In this document: positions 56,750 through 64,000 of the stretch, piece by piece | Numbering within the stretch: position 1 is the stretch's first letter | Layout of the letters: each line of letters opens with the position of its first letter | Assembly (NCBI RefSeq): GCF_000422405.1 | Contig: NZ_AULS01000001.1 | Location: 516,409 to 580,408 of the forward strand | DNA from: Microbacterium luticocti DSM 19459 | Lineage (GTDB): Bacteria; Actinomycetota; Actinomycetes; Actinomycetales; Microbacteriaceae | Direction: 5' to 3' | DNA: 64,000 nt | Position numbers and translations under genes: made by a program | The notes under the pieces: generated by a model | What the model was told of the DNA's origin: nothing | Databases searched by the model: none | The model's input: the letters and a program-made list of their open reading frames with translations, nothing else

Positions 56750-57226
56750 ATGACCGGCAAGTACGTTCCGACCACCACTCACAGTGCCTGGGGATCCGGG
56801 CACCCGCACCTGATCCTGAGCGGGCCGGGCGATCACCGCGAGGTGCCGCTGGACGAGGATCTGGTGCGCATCGGCTCGGGCGCGGACGCGCACGTGCGCA
56901 TCGACGGGCTCGACCCGCTCCACGCCGAGATCCACCACGACGTCCACGACGAATACGTCCTGGTGCTGCACGGGCAGGCGCAGACCAACCACCGGCCGGT
57001 GCCGTTGGCCTCGCTGGACGGAAAGCCCGGTGAGGTGCTGCGCACCGGCGCCCGGTTCGTGCTCGGCGACTGGGCGTTCACGTTCGCGCGCGACGAGTAC
57101 GCCGACCACGGCCTGCCGTACGGCGGACGCCAGGGCGGCGAGGGGGCGCCCGAGCCGCACCAGCCGCCGCGCCCGGACTACACCGGCGCGCACCCGGTCG
57201 TGCCGCCGGCGGACGGCGCCGACTGA
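56750..57226 (+). CDS. FHA-like domain protein with degenerate phosphopeptide site
   Basis: A 158-residue protein whose central part ('[31 protein letters not shown]') fits the FHA beta-sandwich. Several conserved phosphothreonine contacts are altered: the usual Gly-Arg is Gly-Ser and the usual Ser-Arg before His is Pro-Leu. Binding of phosphopeptides is thus doubtful. The C-terminal 35 residues are Pro/Gly-rich and disordered. GAGGGGG lies 10 bases before the ATG. A small single-gene unit. Confidence 0.75.
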   Translation: MTGKYVPTTTHSAWGSGHPHLILSGPGDHREVPLDEDLVRIGSGADAHVRIDGLDPLHAEIHHDVHDEYVLVLHGQAQTNHRPVPLASLDGKPGEVLRTGARFVLGDWAFTFARDEYADHGLPYGGRQGGEGAPEPHQPPRPDYTGAHPVVPPADGAD

Positions 57227-57240
57227 GCGCACGCGCGGCA

Positions 57241-57273
57241 CGCGGCATCCGGTCGATTAGATTGGATGCCGCG
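57241..57273. promoter_or_regulatory. Inverted repeat between the FHA gene and tdh
   Basis: CGCGGCATCC (57241-57250) and GGATGCCGCG (57264-57273) are perfect 10-base arms around an AT-richer 13-base spacer. The position, 15 bases after the FHA stop and 46 before tdh, allows either a terminator or an operator for threonine degradation. Confidence 0.4.
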
Positions 57274-57318
57274 GGCACCGGCGCCACATGCCGGGAACGC
57301 CTGCGGCAAGGAGGCGCC

Positions 57319-58362
57319 GTGAAGGCACTGTTCAAACCAGAGCCGGGACCCGGACTGGAACTGACCGACCGACCAGACCCCGTCGCCGGGCCCGAGGATG
57401 TCATCATCCGGGTGCTGCGCACCGGCATCTGCGGGACCGACCTGCACATCCTGCGGTGGGACGACTGGGCGGCATCCGCGGTGACGACCCCCCTGATCCC
57501 GGGGCATGAGTTCTTCGGCGAGGTCGTCGAGATCGGCTCGCTGGTGCACGACGTCGCCGTCGGCGATCTGGTGTCGGGCGAAGGGCACATCGTGTGCGGT
57601 ACGTGCCGCAACTGCCGGGCCGGTCGCCGCCAGATGTGCATCCGCACCCAGGGTGTGGGCGTGCAGCGCGACGGCGCGTTCGCCGAATACCTGTCGCTGC
57701 CGGCCAGCAACGTGTGGGTGCACCACGAGTCGATCGAACCCGAGGTGGGGGCGATCTTCGACCCGCTGGGCAACGCCGTGCACACCGCGCTCGCCTTCCC
57801 GGTCGTCGGCGAGGACGTGCTGGTGACCGGCTGCGGCCCGATCGGGCTGATGGCGATCGCCGTCGCCCGGCACGTCGGGGCGCGGTTCATCGTCGCCACC
57901 GACGTCAGCGAGCCGCGGCTGCGGATGGCGCGGCAGATGGGGGCCGACGAGGTGGTGGATGTCTCTGCCGGTGACATCGCGGTCGCGCAGCGCACCCTCG
58001 GCATGCGCGAGGGCTTCGACGTCGGGTTCGAGATGAGCGGCGCGCCCACCGCGCTCCCCCAGATGATCGAGAACATGAACCACGGCGGACGGATCGCCAT
58101 GCTCGGCCTGCCGTCGGCGCCGTTCGCGATCGACTGGGGCAAGGTCGTCACGCACATGCTGACGCTCAAGGGCATCTACGGGCGCGAGATGTTCGAGACG
58201 TGGAACGCCATGGGTGCCATGCTGCAGACCAGCGCCACCCTGCGCGAGGCGATCGCGTCGATCATCTCGGAGCGGTTCGCCGCCCGCGACTGGAAGGCCG
58301 GGTTCGACGCCGCCGCGGCCGGCGGCACCGGCAAGATCATCCTGGATTGGACGCAGCTGTGA
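57319..58362 (+). CDS. tdh: L-threonine 3-dehydrogenase Tdh
   Basis: A 347-residue zinc-dependent medium-chain dehydrogenase that oxidises L-threonine to 2-amino-3-ketobutyrate. Catalytic zinc ligands are in '[10 protein letters not shown]' and 'PGHEFFGEV', structural zinc cysteines in '[15 protein letters not shown]', and the NAD loop is '[15 protein letters not shown]'. '[21 protein letters not shown]' is characteristic of Tdh. GTG start at 57319 with AAGGAGG eight bases upstream. Its stop overlaps kbl by four bases, and the pair forms the standard threonine-to-glycine route. Confidence 0.95.
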   Translation: MKALFKPEPGPGLELTDRPDPVAGPEDVIIRVLRTGICGTDLHILRWDDWAASAVTTPLIPGHEFFGEVVEIGSLVHDVAVGDLVSGEGHIVCGTCRNCRAGRRQMCIRTQGVGVQRDGAFAEYLSLPASNVWVHHESIEPEVGAIFDPLGNAVHTALAFPVVGEDVLVTGCGPIGLMAIAVARHVGARFIVATDVSEPRLRMARQMGADEVVDVSAGDIAVAQRTLGMREGFDVGFEMSGAPTALPQMIENMNHGGRIAMLGLPSAPFAIDWGKVVTHMLTLKGIYGREMFETWNAMGAMLQTSATLREAIASIISERFAARDWKAGFDAAAAGGTGKIILDWTQL

Positions 58363-59540
58363 CCTCGACCCGATACGCCGCCCACGCGGCATCCGTGCTC
58401 GCCGACATCGAGGCCGCCGGTCTCACCAAGCGCGAGCGCGGCATCCACGGCCCGCAGCAGGCCGAGATCATCGCCGACGGCGCCGAGGTGCTGAACTTCT
58501 GCGCCAACAACTATCTGGGCCTGGCCGACGACCCGCGCCTGGTCGAGGCGGCCAAGGGCGCGTTGGATGCCTGGGGCTACGGCCTGGCCAGCGTGCGCTT
58601 CATCTGCGGCACGCAGGAGCAGCACCTCGAGCTTGAGCGACGGGTGTCGCAGTTCCTCGGCACCGAGGCCACGATCCTGTTCTCGTCGTGCTTCGACGCG
58701 AACGGCGGCGTGTTCGAGGCGCTGTTCACCGACGAGGACGCGATCATCTCGGACGAGTTGAACCACGCCTCGCTCATCGACGGCATCCGGCTGTGCAAGG
58801 CGCGGCGGCTGCGCTACCGCAACCGCGACATGGCCGACCTGAAGGCGCAGTTGGAGGCATCCGCCGACGCCCGGTTCCGGGTGATCGTCACCGACGGCGT
58901 GTTCTCGATGGACGGCTACATCGCGCCGCTGCGCGACATCTGCGACCTGGCCGAGCAGCACGACGCACTGGTGTTCGTCGACGATTCGCACGCCGTCGGG
59001 TTCGTGGGCGAGAACGGGCGCGGCACCCCCGAGCTGTGCGGCGTCGAGGGCCGTGTGGACATCTACACCGGCACGTTCGGCAAGGCGCTGGGCGGGGCCT
59101 CGGGCGGGTACGTGTCGAGCCGGCGCGAGATCGTCGACGTGCTGCGGCAGAAGGCGCGACCGTACCTGTTCTCGAACACGCTGGCCCCGGCGATCGTGGC
59201 GGGCACGCTGCGGGCGCTGGACCTGCTCGAGGGCTCCGGTGAGCTGCGCGAGCGGCTGCGGGCCAACGCGGCGCTGTTCCGCAGGCTGATGACCGAGGCC
59301 GGGTTCGACCTGCTGGACGGCGAGCACCCGATCGTGCCGGTGATGTTCGGGGATGCGGCGCGCACCGCGCGCATCGCCGACGAGATGGGCCGGCGCGGGG
59401 TGTACGTCACGGCGTTCAGCTTTCCGGTCGTGCCGCCCGAGAAGGCGCGCATCCGGGTGCAGTTGTCGGCCGCGCACACCGAGGAGCAGATCCGCCGCTG
59501 CGTGGACGCGTTCGTCGCCTCGCGGGAGGCCGTCGGCTGA
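58359..59540 (+). CDS. kbl: Glycine C-acetyltransferase (2-amino-3-ketobutyrate CoA ligase) Kbl
   Basis: A 393-residue PLP-dependent alpha-oxoamine synthase. It cleaves 2-amino-3-ketobutyrate with CoA to glycine and acetyl-CoA. '[41 protein letters not shown]', '[18 protein letters not shown]' and the PLP lysine in '[14 protein letters not shown]' are clear. The GTG at 58359 overlaps the tdh stop (GTGA). It ends before a tandem repeat. Confidence 0.96.
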   Translation: MTSTRYAAHAASVLADIEAAGLTKRERGIHGPQQAEIIADGAEVLNFCANNYLGLADDPRLVEAAKGALDAWGYGLASVRFICGTQEQHLELERRVSQFLGTEATILFSSCFDANGGVFEALFTDEDAIISDELNHASLIDGIRLCKARRLRYRNRDMADLKAQLEASADARFRVIVTDGVFSMDGYIAPLRDICDLAEQHDALVFVDDSHAVGFVGENGRGTPELCGVEGRVDIYTGTFGKALGGASGGYVSSRREIVDVLRQKARPYLFSNTLAPAIVAGTLRALDLLEGSGELRERLRANAALFRRLMTEAGFDLLDGEHPIVPVMFGDAARTARIADEMGRRGVYVTAFSFPVVPPEKARIRVQLSAAHTEEQIRRCVDAFVASREAVG

Positions 59541-59594
59541 TCCGGGATGCCGGCTGCCCGGCCGGCGCCTGGTTCAGGCGTCGAGGTAGCTGAC

Positions 59595-59663
59595 GGGGTT
59601 TCCGCCGCGATCAGGGTGGGGTTTCCGCCATGATCAGGGTGGGGTTTCCACCACCGGATGACC
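59595..59663. repeat. 23-base tandem repeat, three copies
   Basis: Two near-identical copies, GGGGTTTCCGCC(GC/AT)GATCAGGGT at 59595-59617 and 59618-59640, differ at two positions. A third at 59641-59663 keeps only the GGGGTTTCC(A)CC half. They lie between kbl and the PadR gene, at the border between the conserved metabolic genes and the accessory end. They could be remains of an IS terminal region with repeated transposase sites, or regulator sites. Confidence 0.65.
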
Positions 59664-59681
59664 TGTTGCTTTGCGCCAAAC

Positions 59682-59698
59682 TAGGTTACTTTAACCTA
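59682..59698. promoter_or_regulatory. Palindromic operator at the padR start
   Basis: TAGGTTA-CTT-TAACCTA (59682-59698) is a perfect 7-base inverted repeat ending two bases before the PadR ATG. It contains TACTTT, placed as a -10 for a leaderless transcript, with TTGCTT (59666-59671) upstream at a 15-base spacing. Autorepression by PadR at this site is the simple reading. Confidence 0.6.
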
Positions 59699-59700
59699 CT

Positions 59701-60213
59701 ATGGCCTATCCCGAGATTCTCATCCTGCGGCACCTGTCGCAGCATCCGGCGCACGGCTACGAGCTGCGCAAGCGCATCGAAGCCACGACCGGCATCGTCA
59801 TCAACAACAACTCGCTCTACCCGGCCCTGAAGCGCTTCGTCGCCGCCGGCGCGGTGGAGGTGACCGTCGAGCAGCACGAGTCGAAGCCGCCCCGGCACGT
59901 GTACGAACTCACCGACGTCGGTCGCGAGCTGCTGCACGACCTGCTCTCGGAGTTCTCCCCCGCGCAGGCGGCCGACGACCTGGAGTTTCTGACCCGGCTG
60001 GGACAATTCGGTTTTCTCGATCCGGCCGAACGCACCGCGATCCTCGACGCGCGTTCACACGCATTGCGCCAGTCGCTGGCGCGGCTGGTCGATTTGACCG
60101 AGCGCTCGTCGGGAGAGTTCTGGGGTGCTGCCGCCGTCACGCACCTGCGTGAGCAGACCGAGGCCGAGCTGAGATGGCTCGCCGACCTTCGCACCGAGGC
60201 TGCACGCCGGTGA
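59701..60213 (+). CDS. PadR-family transcriptional regulator
   Basis: A 170-residue PadR protein. The N-terminal winged helix ('EILILRHLSQHPAHGYELRKRIEATTGIVINNNSLYPALKRFVAAGAVEV') is followed by a C-terminal helical dimerisation domain (about 90-170). Such regulators commonly repress an adjacent exporter gene and respond to its substrate. ATG at 59701, directly after a palindrome. The next gene, an MFS exporter, starts within its stop codon (GTGA). Confidence 0.9.
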   Translation: MAYPEILILRHLSQHPAHGYELRKRIEATTGIVINNNSLYPALKRFVAAGAVEVTVEQHESKPPRHVYELTDVGRELLHDLLSEFSPAQAADDLEFLTRLGQFGFLDPAERTAILDARSHALRQSLARLVDLTERSSGEFWGAAAVTHLREQTEAELRWLADLRTEAARR

Positions 60214-61583
60214 CCGCCACCGCGGACGGCCGGCTCGGCATCACCGCCCAGTTCGCGTTGCTGGCCGGCCCCCTGCTGTCGATGCTCGACTCGAGCATCG
60301 TCAACGTCGCCATCGCCCCGATCGCGGCCGAACTGAACAGCGACCTGGTCACGGTGCAGTGGGTGACCAGCGGCTACATGCTGGCGCTGGGCACGGGGCT
60401 CGCGCTCACGTCGTACCTGGCGCGACGCTTCGGCACGCTGCGCACCTACACGACGGGTGTGCTCGCGTTCACCGTCGCGTCGGCGCTGTGCGCGTTCGCA
60501 CCGAGCATCGAGTTGCTGATCGGTGCCCGCATCGTGCAAGGGGTCACCGGGGCGACCCTGGTGCCGCTGGCCATGAGCATGCTGCTGGGCGGCGGCGGCG
60601 CGTCGCGCGACATCTCGCCACTGGCCGGGATGCTGCTGTTCCTCGGCCCGGCGCTGGGCCCGACCCTCGGCGGGCTGCTGATCGGCGCGTTCGGGTGGCG
60701 GTCGATCTTCGTCATCAACCTGCCGGTCGGACTGCTCGCCACCCTCGCCGTGCGCGCGGTGCCGGCCCGGATCGCGCCACCGCGCCGACCCGACGCGCAC
60801 CTGGACGCGCTCGGGCTCGTCCTTCTGGCCGTCGGACTGTTCGGTGTGCTGTTCGGCCTCGACCGCGGCAACAGCCAGGGATGGAACGAGCCGGACAGCT
60901 GGCTCCCCCTCGGAGTCGGCGCTCTGCTCCTACTGGCCTACGTACTGCACGCGCGGCGGGCACCGCATCCGGCGCTCGACCTGGCGATTCTGCGCGATCG
61001 CGGCGCGGCACTGTCGTTCGCGCTGTGCGCGGCGGCGTCGGTGGCGGCCTGGTCGATCCTGTTCCTGCTGCCGGTGTTCCTGCAACAGGTGCAGGGCCAT
61101 TCCGCGGTGACAGCCGGCATCGCGCTGCTGCCGCAGGGCATCCTGACGGGCCTCGGCACCGTGCTCGGCCAGAAGGTGGCCGATCGCATCGGGGTGCGCT
61201 GGACCGTGGTCCTCGGGTTCGCCGTGCTGCTGGCGTCGAGTCTGGGCCTGCTGGCCATCGGCCTGGACACTTCGATCTGGCTCACCGCGGCGATCCTCGC
61301 GGCGCGCTCGGCGTCGATCGGTCTGGTCATCACGCCGCTGCTGACGGTGGTCAACCTGCACCTGAGGCCCGACCAGCAGGCCGATGCCAACACCGTGTTC
61401 AACGTCGTGCAGCGCATCGCCGGATCATTGGGGATCGGTCTGCTGGTGGGCCTGTTCACCACGCACAGCGCCGCCGCCGGTCCGGTCGATGCGTTGCACG
61501 AGATCGCGGTCGTCATCGCGGTGCTCTCGGGACTGGCGGCGGCCGCTGCGGTGTGGCTTCCGCGCTCTGGCCGACGGCTCTGA
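60210..61583 (+). CDS. MFS multidrug exporter, DHA2 family
   Basis: A 457-residue transporter with 14 predicted hydrophobic segments. 'MLDSSIVNVAIAPIAAELNSDLVTVQWVTSGYMLALG' is the DHA2 motif D1 region, followed by 'GARIVQGVTGATLVPLAMSML'. Together with the coupled PadR gene it forms a regulator-exporter operon, probably for an antibiotic or toxic metabolite. GTG start at 60210 overlaps the padR stop by four bases. Confidence 0.92.
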   Translation: MTATADGRLGITAQFALLAGPLLSMLDSSIVNVAIAPIAAELNSDLVTVQWVTSGYMLALGTGLALTSYLARRFGTLRTYTTGVLAFTVASALCAFAPSIELLIGARIVQGVTGATLVPLAMSMLLGGGGASRDISPLAGMLLFLGPALGPTLGGLLIGAFGWRSIFVINLPVGLLATLAVRAVPARIAPPRRPDAHLDALGLVLLAVGLFGVLFGLDRGNSQGWNEPDSWLPLGVGALLLLAYVLHARRAPHPALDLAILRDRGAALSFALCAAASVAAWSILFLLPVFLQQVQGHSAVTAGIALLPQGILTGLGTVLGQKVADRIGVRWTVVLGFAVLLASSLGLLAIGLDTSIWLTAAILAARSASIGLVITPLLTVVNLHLRPDQQADANTVFNVVQRIAGSLGIGLLVGLFTTHSAAAGPVDALHEIAVVIAVLSGLAAAAAVWLPRSGRRL

Positions 61584-61683
61584 CGGTGCCGATCACCGAA
61601 TGGTAGTGTTGGCGCGTCTTCGCGTCGCCCCCCGTGCCGTACGGACGAGGACCAGAGCCAGGGCCCACCAGGAGGAGGCTCAC

Positions 61684-61977
61684 ATGGTTCTCAGCGACGT
61701 TCTCGGCCTGACAGCGGCGGGATGGGGAGTCGTCATGGCCATCGCCCCGGCTCTGCAGATTCGCACGATGCTGCGAACGCGATCCGCCCGAGACGTCTCA
61801 CTCGGATACTTCAGCTTGCTGATCCCCGGATTCCTGCTGTGGGTCCTCTACGGACTGGCACGGCAGGACTGGCCGCTCGTGGTTCCCAACGCGGTGGCGA
61901 CGGCCGTGGCGATCGCGACCATCACCGTCGCCGCCCGGCTCAGGTATCGAAACGCGTCCGGCGACGCCCGCCGTTGA
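61684..61977 (+). CDS. SemiSWEET-type small transporter
   Basis: A 97-residue protein with three hydrophobic segments, the half-unit of a SWEET transporter that works as a dimer. 'AIAPALQIRTMLRTRSARDVSLGYFSLLIPGFLLWVLYGL' has the PQ-like and conserved Pro residues, and 'VVPNAVATAVAI' the third-helix Pro-Asn pair. SemiSWEETs move sugars such as sucrose or glucose; the substrate here is inferred. GGAGGAGG lies eight bases before the ATG. A 100-base leader separates it from the MFS gene; it may have its own promoter. Confidence 0.85.
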   Translation: MVLSDVLGLTAAGWGVVMAIAPALQIRTMLRTRSARDVSLGYFSLLIPGFLLWVLYGLARQDWPLVVPNAVATAVAIATITVAARLRYRNASGDARR

Positions 61978-62105
61978 GCCGCGATCGCCGGCCCGCGAAC
62001 CGATCCGACACGTCGACGCGGTCGAGCGGCCGCAGACACTCAGAGGATCCCTCGCTTTCACAGAGCCACGCGAACGCGCACTCAAACGAGACGATTCGTC
62101 ATCGG

Positions 62106-62132
62106 ATACACTTACGTGTATACGTTTCGTAT
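62106..62132. promoter_or_regulatory. Two overlapping inverted repeats before the abiE genes
   Basis: ATACAC-TTAC-GTGTAT (62106-62121) and ATACG-TTT-CGTAT (62120-62132) are perfect inverted repeats joined end to end, just before the AACGGAGG ribosome binding site. AbiEi antitoxins repress their own operon by binding inverted repeats in the promoter, so these are strong operator candidates. The stretch is AT-rich for this region. The preceding 61978-62105 holds no gene that I can support. Confidence 0.6.
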
Positions 62133-62146
62133 CAACGGAGGTGGCG

Positions 62147-62707
62147 GTGACGCCGACGGTGAGACCGGGCGCGGCCGAGGAGGCAGGTCTGTCGCGCAGT
62201 GGGCTGTATCGCGCTGCGCGTGAGGGGCGGTTGGAGCGGATCGCTCGGGGTATCTATCTGCCGGCTGACGCCACAGCAGTGGACTGGGATTGGCTCGAGG
62301 CTGCGACTCGTCGTCCGGATGCGACGATCTGCTTGGCATCAGCGCTCGCCCACCACGATTTGACTGATGCGATCCCCGCAGCGCTGGATGTCGCGATCCC
62401 CCGCGGATCGCGTACGCCGGCGAGCACTGGCGCGATCACGTGGCATCAGTTCGACCGGCCAACGTTCGAGATCGGCCGGGAGAAGATCCCGATTCCAGGC
62501 GCAGATCAGACGATCGGGATCTACTCGCCCGAGCGATCGATCACCGATGCGTTTCGCCTGCGTGGCGAGGTCGGGTACGAACTGGCGCGAGAGGCGTTGA
62601 AGGAGTGGCTGCGCCGCGGCGGAAAACCGGCCCGGCTGATCGAGATCGCCTCCCGGCTCCCTCGAGCGAAATCCCCCCTCCTCCAGGCATTGGAGGCGCT
62701 GGCATGA
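62147..62707 (+). CDS. AbiEi-type antitoxin (type IV toxin-antitoxin)
   Basis: A 186-residue protein. The N-terminal winged helix ('RPGAAEEAGLSRSGLYRAAREGRLERIARGIYL') is the AbiEi DNA-binding domain, followed by the AbiEi C-terminal antitoxin domain with 'AHHDLTDAIPAALDVAIPRGSRTP' and 'IYSPERSITDAFRLR'. The GTG at 62147 is spaced correctly from GGAGG; a GTG at 62141 would abut it. The toxin gene overlaps by four bases. Base and codon use are less GC-biased than in the nearby metabolic genes, suggesting acquisition by transfer. Confidence 0.88.
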   Translation: MTPTVRPGAAEEAGLSRSGLYRAAREGRLERIARGIYLPADATAVDWDWLEAATRRPDATICLASALAHHDLTDAIPAALDVAIPRGSRTPASTGAITWHQFDRPTFEIGREKIPIPGADQTIGIYSPERSITDAFRLRGEVGYELAREALKEWLRRGGKPARLIEIASRLPRAKSPLLQALEALA

Positions 62708-63570
62708 GTGTGGGCGATGAGGTGTTCCGCCGCCTCCAGTCCGCGGCACGCTCCGCCGCGGCGAAGGCTGGGACGGGCGCACCGACGCAGGAGTATCTGA
62801 TCCGGCACACGCTGGAGTCGTTCCTGAGCCGGCTCACTCGCACCGCCCATGCCGAGGACTTCGTGCTCAAGGGCGGCATCCTGCTGGCCGCCTACGGCGT
62901 ACGGCGCCCGACCAAGGACGCCGATGCGAACGCCATCGGAGCCGATGTCACTGCCGATCACCTCATCGCAGTCGTTCACGACATCGCGGCCGTCCAGACC
63001 GATGACGGGGTGGTGTTCGATCTCGACTCGATCAACGTGCAGGAGATCCGCGAACACGCCGACTACCCCGGATTCCGCGTCCGCGTCGGTGTCTCGATCG
63101 GGCCGTGGAAGGGCACGGCCGCGTGGGATGTCTCCACCGGAGATCCCATCGTGCCCGCACCCCGCAGGGTGCACATCGACCGCGTCCTGGGCGACCCGAT
63201 CGAGATGCTCGGCTACGCGCCAGAGACCACCATCGCCGAGAAGGGCGTGACGATCTTGGAACGAGGGATCGCGAGCACCAGGTGGCGCGACTACGTCGAC
63301 ATCGTCCAACTGGCCCGACAGGGCATCGACACCGACGAACTACTCCGCTCAGCGCGAGCAGTAGCCCGCTACCGCGGCGTCGCCCTCGAACCCATCGCAC
63401 CGCACATGGTCGGCTATGGGACGATCGGTCAGGCCAAGTGGGCGGCATGGCGCCGCAAAGAACGACTGGAAGCGGTCTGCGAAGCAGACCTCGACCGGCA
63501 GGTGGCGCTGGTGGCCTCCTACCTCGACCCCGTGTTCAGCCGCGGCGACGCCCCGCCACCTCGCACATAG
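62704..63570 (+). CDS. AbiEii-type nucleotidyltransferase toxin
   Basis: A 288-residue AbiEii/AbiGii-family protein. The nucleotidyltransferase core is 'FVLKGGILLAAYGVRRPTKDADANAIG', with Gly-Gly and the Asp-x-Asp metal site. 'PIEMLGYAPETTIAEKGVTILERGIASTRWRDYVDIVQLARQ' is the second conserved block containing the catalytic Lys and Asp. AbiEii toxins modify tRNA or bind GTP and cause abortive phage infection; the antitoxin does not contact them. ATG overlaps the antitoxin stop (ATGA). Confidence 0.9.
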   Translation: MSVGDEVFRRLQSAARSAAAKAGTGAPTQEYLIRHTLESFLSRLTRTAHAEDFVLKGGILLAAYGVRRPTKDADANAIGADVTADHLIAVVHDIAAVQTDDGVVFDLDSINVQEIREHADYPGFRVRVGVSIGPWKGTAAWDVSTGDPIVPAPRRVHIDRVLGDPIEMLGYAPETTIAEKGVTILERGIASTRWRDYVDIVQLARQGIDTDELLRSARAVARYRGVALEPIAPHMVGYGTIGQAKWAAWRRKERLEAVCEADLDRQVALVASYLDPVFSRGDAPPPRT

Positions 63571-63598
63571 CGCGCATCTGGGCCGCAGAGACGACTGA

Positions 63599-63618
63599 GG
63601 CCGCCCCCTCGGGCGGCC
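63599..63618 (+). terminator. Terminator hairpin after abiEii
   Basis: GGCCGCCC-CCTC-GGGCGGCC (63599-63618), a perfect 8-base GC stem with a 4-base loop, lies 28 bases after the toxin stop. No T-tract follows. The stretch to the insertion sequence holds nothing else I can support. Confidence 0.55.
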
Positions 63619-63670
63619 CCACAAGCGTCGATGTGCACTCTTGATGAGAGCAACTGGGTGGACCTGAGGG

Positions 63671-64000
63671 TGTCTGGGTTCGCGACATAGGTCACAGATG
63701 ATGGGTCGCTGGTGAGTCGGGTCATAGGTCACAGTCGGGGGCATGTCGAAGCATCGTGTCGTCGTGTTGAAGATCGTTGCCCGGGAGCTGACGGTCACCG
63801 AAGCCGCTGACGCCTACCAGATGTCGCGCCGCCATATCCACCGTCTCCTCGCCCGCTACCGGGAAGGTGGAATCGACGCGGTCGAACCCCGGTCCCGGGC
63901 ACCGCTGTCCTCGCCGCAGCGGGTCACCGACCGGGTTCGGGAACGCGTCATCGCGTTGCGCCGGTCGCTGACGGCAGAGGGGCTGGACGCGGGACCACTC
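63671..64000 (+). mobile_element. Left end of an IS481-family insertion sequence (continues beyond the window)
   Basis: The end is placed at TGTCTGGGTTCGCGAC (63671 on), followed by CATAGGTCACAG at 63686-63697 and again at 63723-63734, just before the transposase start. The terminal TGT and the repeated block are typical of such ends. The right end and target duplication are outside the window, so the exact border is uncertain. Confidence 0.65.
63743..64000 (+). CDS. IS481-family transposase, N-terminal part
   Basis: The first 86 residues are visible. An N-terminal helix-turn-helix ('VVLKIVARELTVTEAADAYQMSRRHIHRLLARYREGGIDAVEPRSRAP') matches the HTH_29/Tnp_IS481 DNA-binding part. The DDE catalytic core lies beyond the window. 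ATG at 63743, read away from the abiE genes. Confidence 0.85.
   Translation, partial: MSKHRVVVLKIVARELTVTEAADAYQMSRRHIHRLLARYREGGIDAVEPRSRAPLSSPQRVTDRVRERVIALRRSLTAEGLDAGPL

Overview
The window looks like a chromosomal segment of a high-GC Gram-positive bacterium, most probably an actinobacterium of the Microbacteriaceae (Microbacterium-like). The grounds are the very high GC content, frequent GTG starts, tight gene packing with 1-4 base start/stop overlaps, HspR-type (HAIR-like) boxes, class Ib nrdHIEF, and the DUF3311/symporter and DUF3817 genes. The genus is an inference; no rRNA or tRNA gene was seen.

Layout. 1-2.6 kb: divergent L-fuconate catabolism genes (dehydratase cut by the window edge, diketo-acid hydrolase, SDR). 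2.7-14.4 kb: housekeeping genes (rsmI, protein O-mannosyltransferase, a KhtTU-like K+/H+ antiporter pair, a DUF255 thioredoxin-like protein, an aldo/keto reductase, VKOR, the RNA helicase HrpA). 14.5-24.4 kb: DUF3311 plus sodium:solute symporter, quinone oxidoreductase, a divergent sulfur pair (rhodanese-type sulfurtransferase and MetY-like enzyme), NYN/OST-HTH protein, MFS exporter and TIGR01777 epimerase. 24.4-25.1 kb: a VapBC toxin-antitoxin pair with a palindromic operator. 25.1-29.8 kb: a divergent catabolic-looking cluster (flavin-dependent LLM oxidoreductase and FadR-type regulator, facing nitrilase-fold hydrolase, APC permease, second nitrilase-fold hydrolase) of unknown substrate. 29.8-36.4 kb: ClpC-like unfoldase with two HAIR-like boxes, membrane proteins, a TDT-type transporter, and a MarR/DUF3817 pair. 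36.4-40.7 kb: nrdHIEF, followed upstream by 467 bases without a gene that hold a cluster of DnaA-box-like motifs. 40.7-50.2 kb: MFS, CsoR/RcnR-like repressor, DUF445, then the histidine-utilisation locus (formimidoylglutamase-like enzyme plus an unknown protein, facing hutHUI, with an IclR regulator). 50.4-59.5 kb: YbaK, P1B-type ATPase, methyltransferase, Leu/Val dehydrogenase, acyl-CoA ligase, degenerate FHA protein, and the threonine-degradation pair tdh-kbl. 59.6-64 kb: an accessory end with PadR plus DHA2 exporter, SemiSWEET, an AbiE type IV toxin-antitoxin pair, and the left end of an IS481-type insertion sequence running off the window.

Functionally the segment is rich in amino-acid and sugar-acid catabolism (fuconate, histidine, threonine, branched-chain amino acids, an unknown amide or nitrile) and in small regulatory palindromes. 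I see no phage genes, CRISPR array or large biosynthetic cluster. The least explained parts are the two-nitrilase/permease/LLM cluster, the tandem ribosome-binding-site repeat inside it, the DnaA-box-like cluster next to nrdHIEF, the hut-linked unknown protein, and several long perfect intergenic palindromes.
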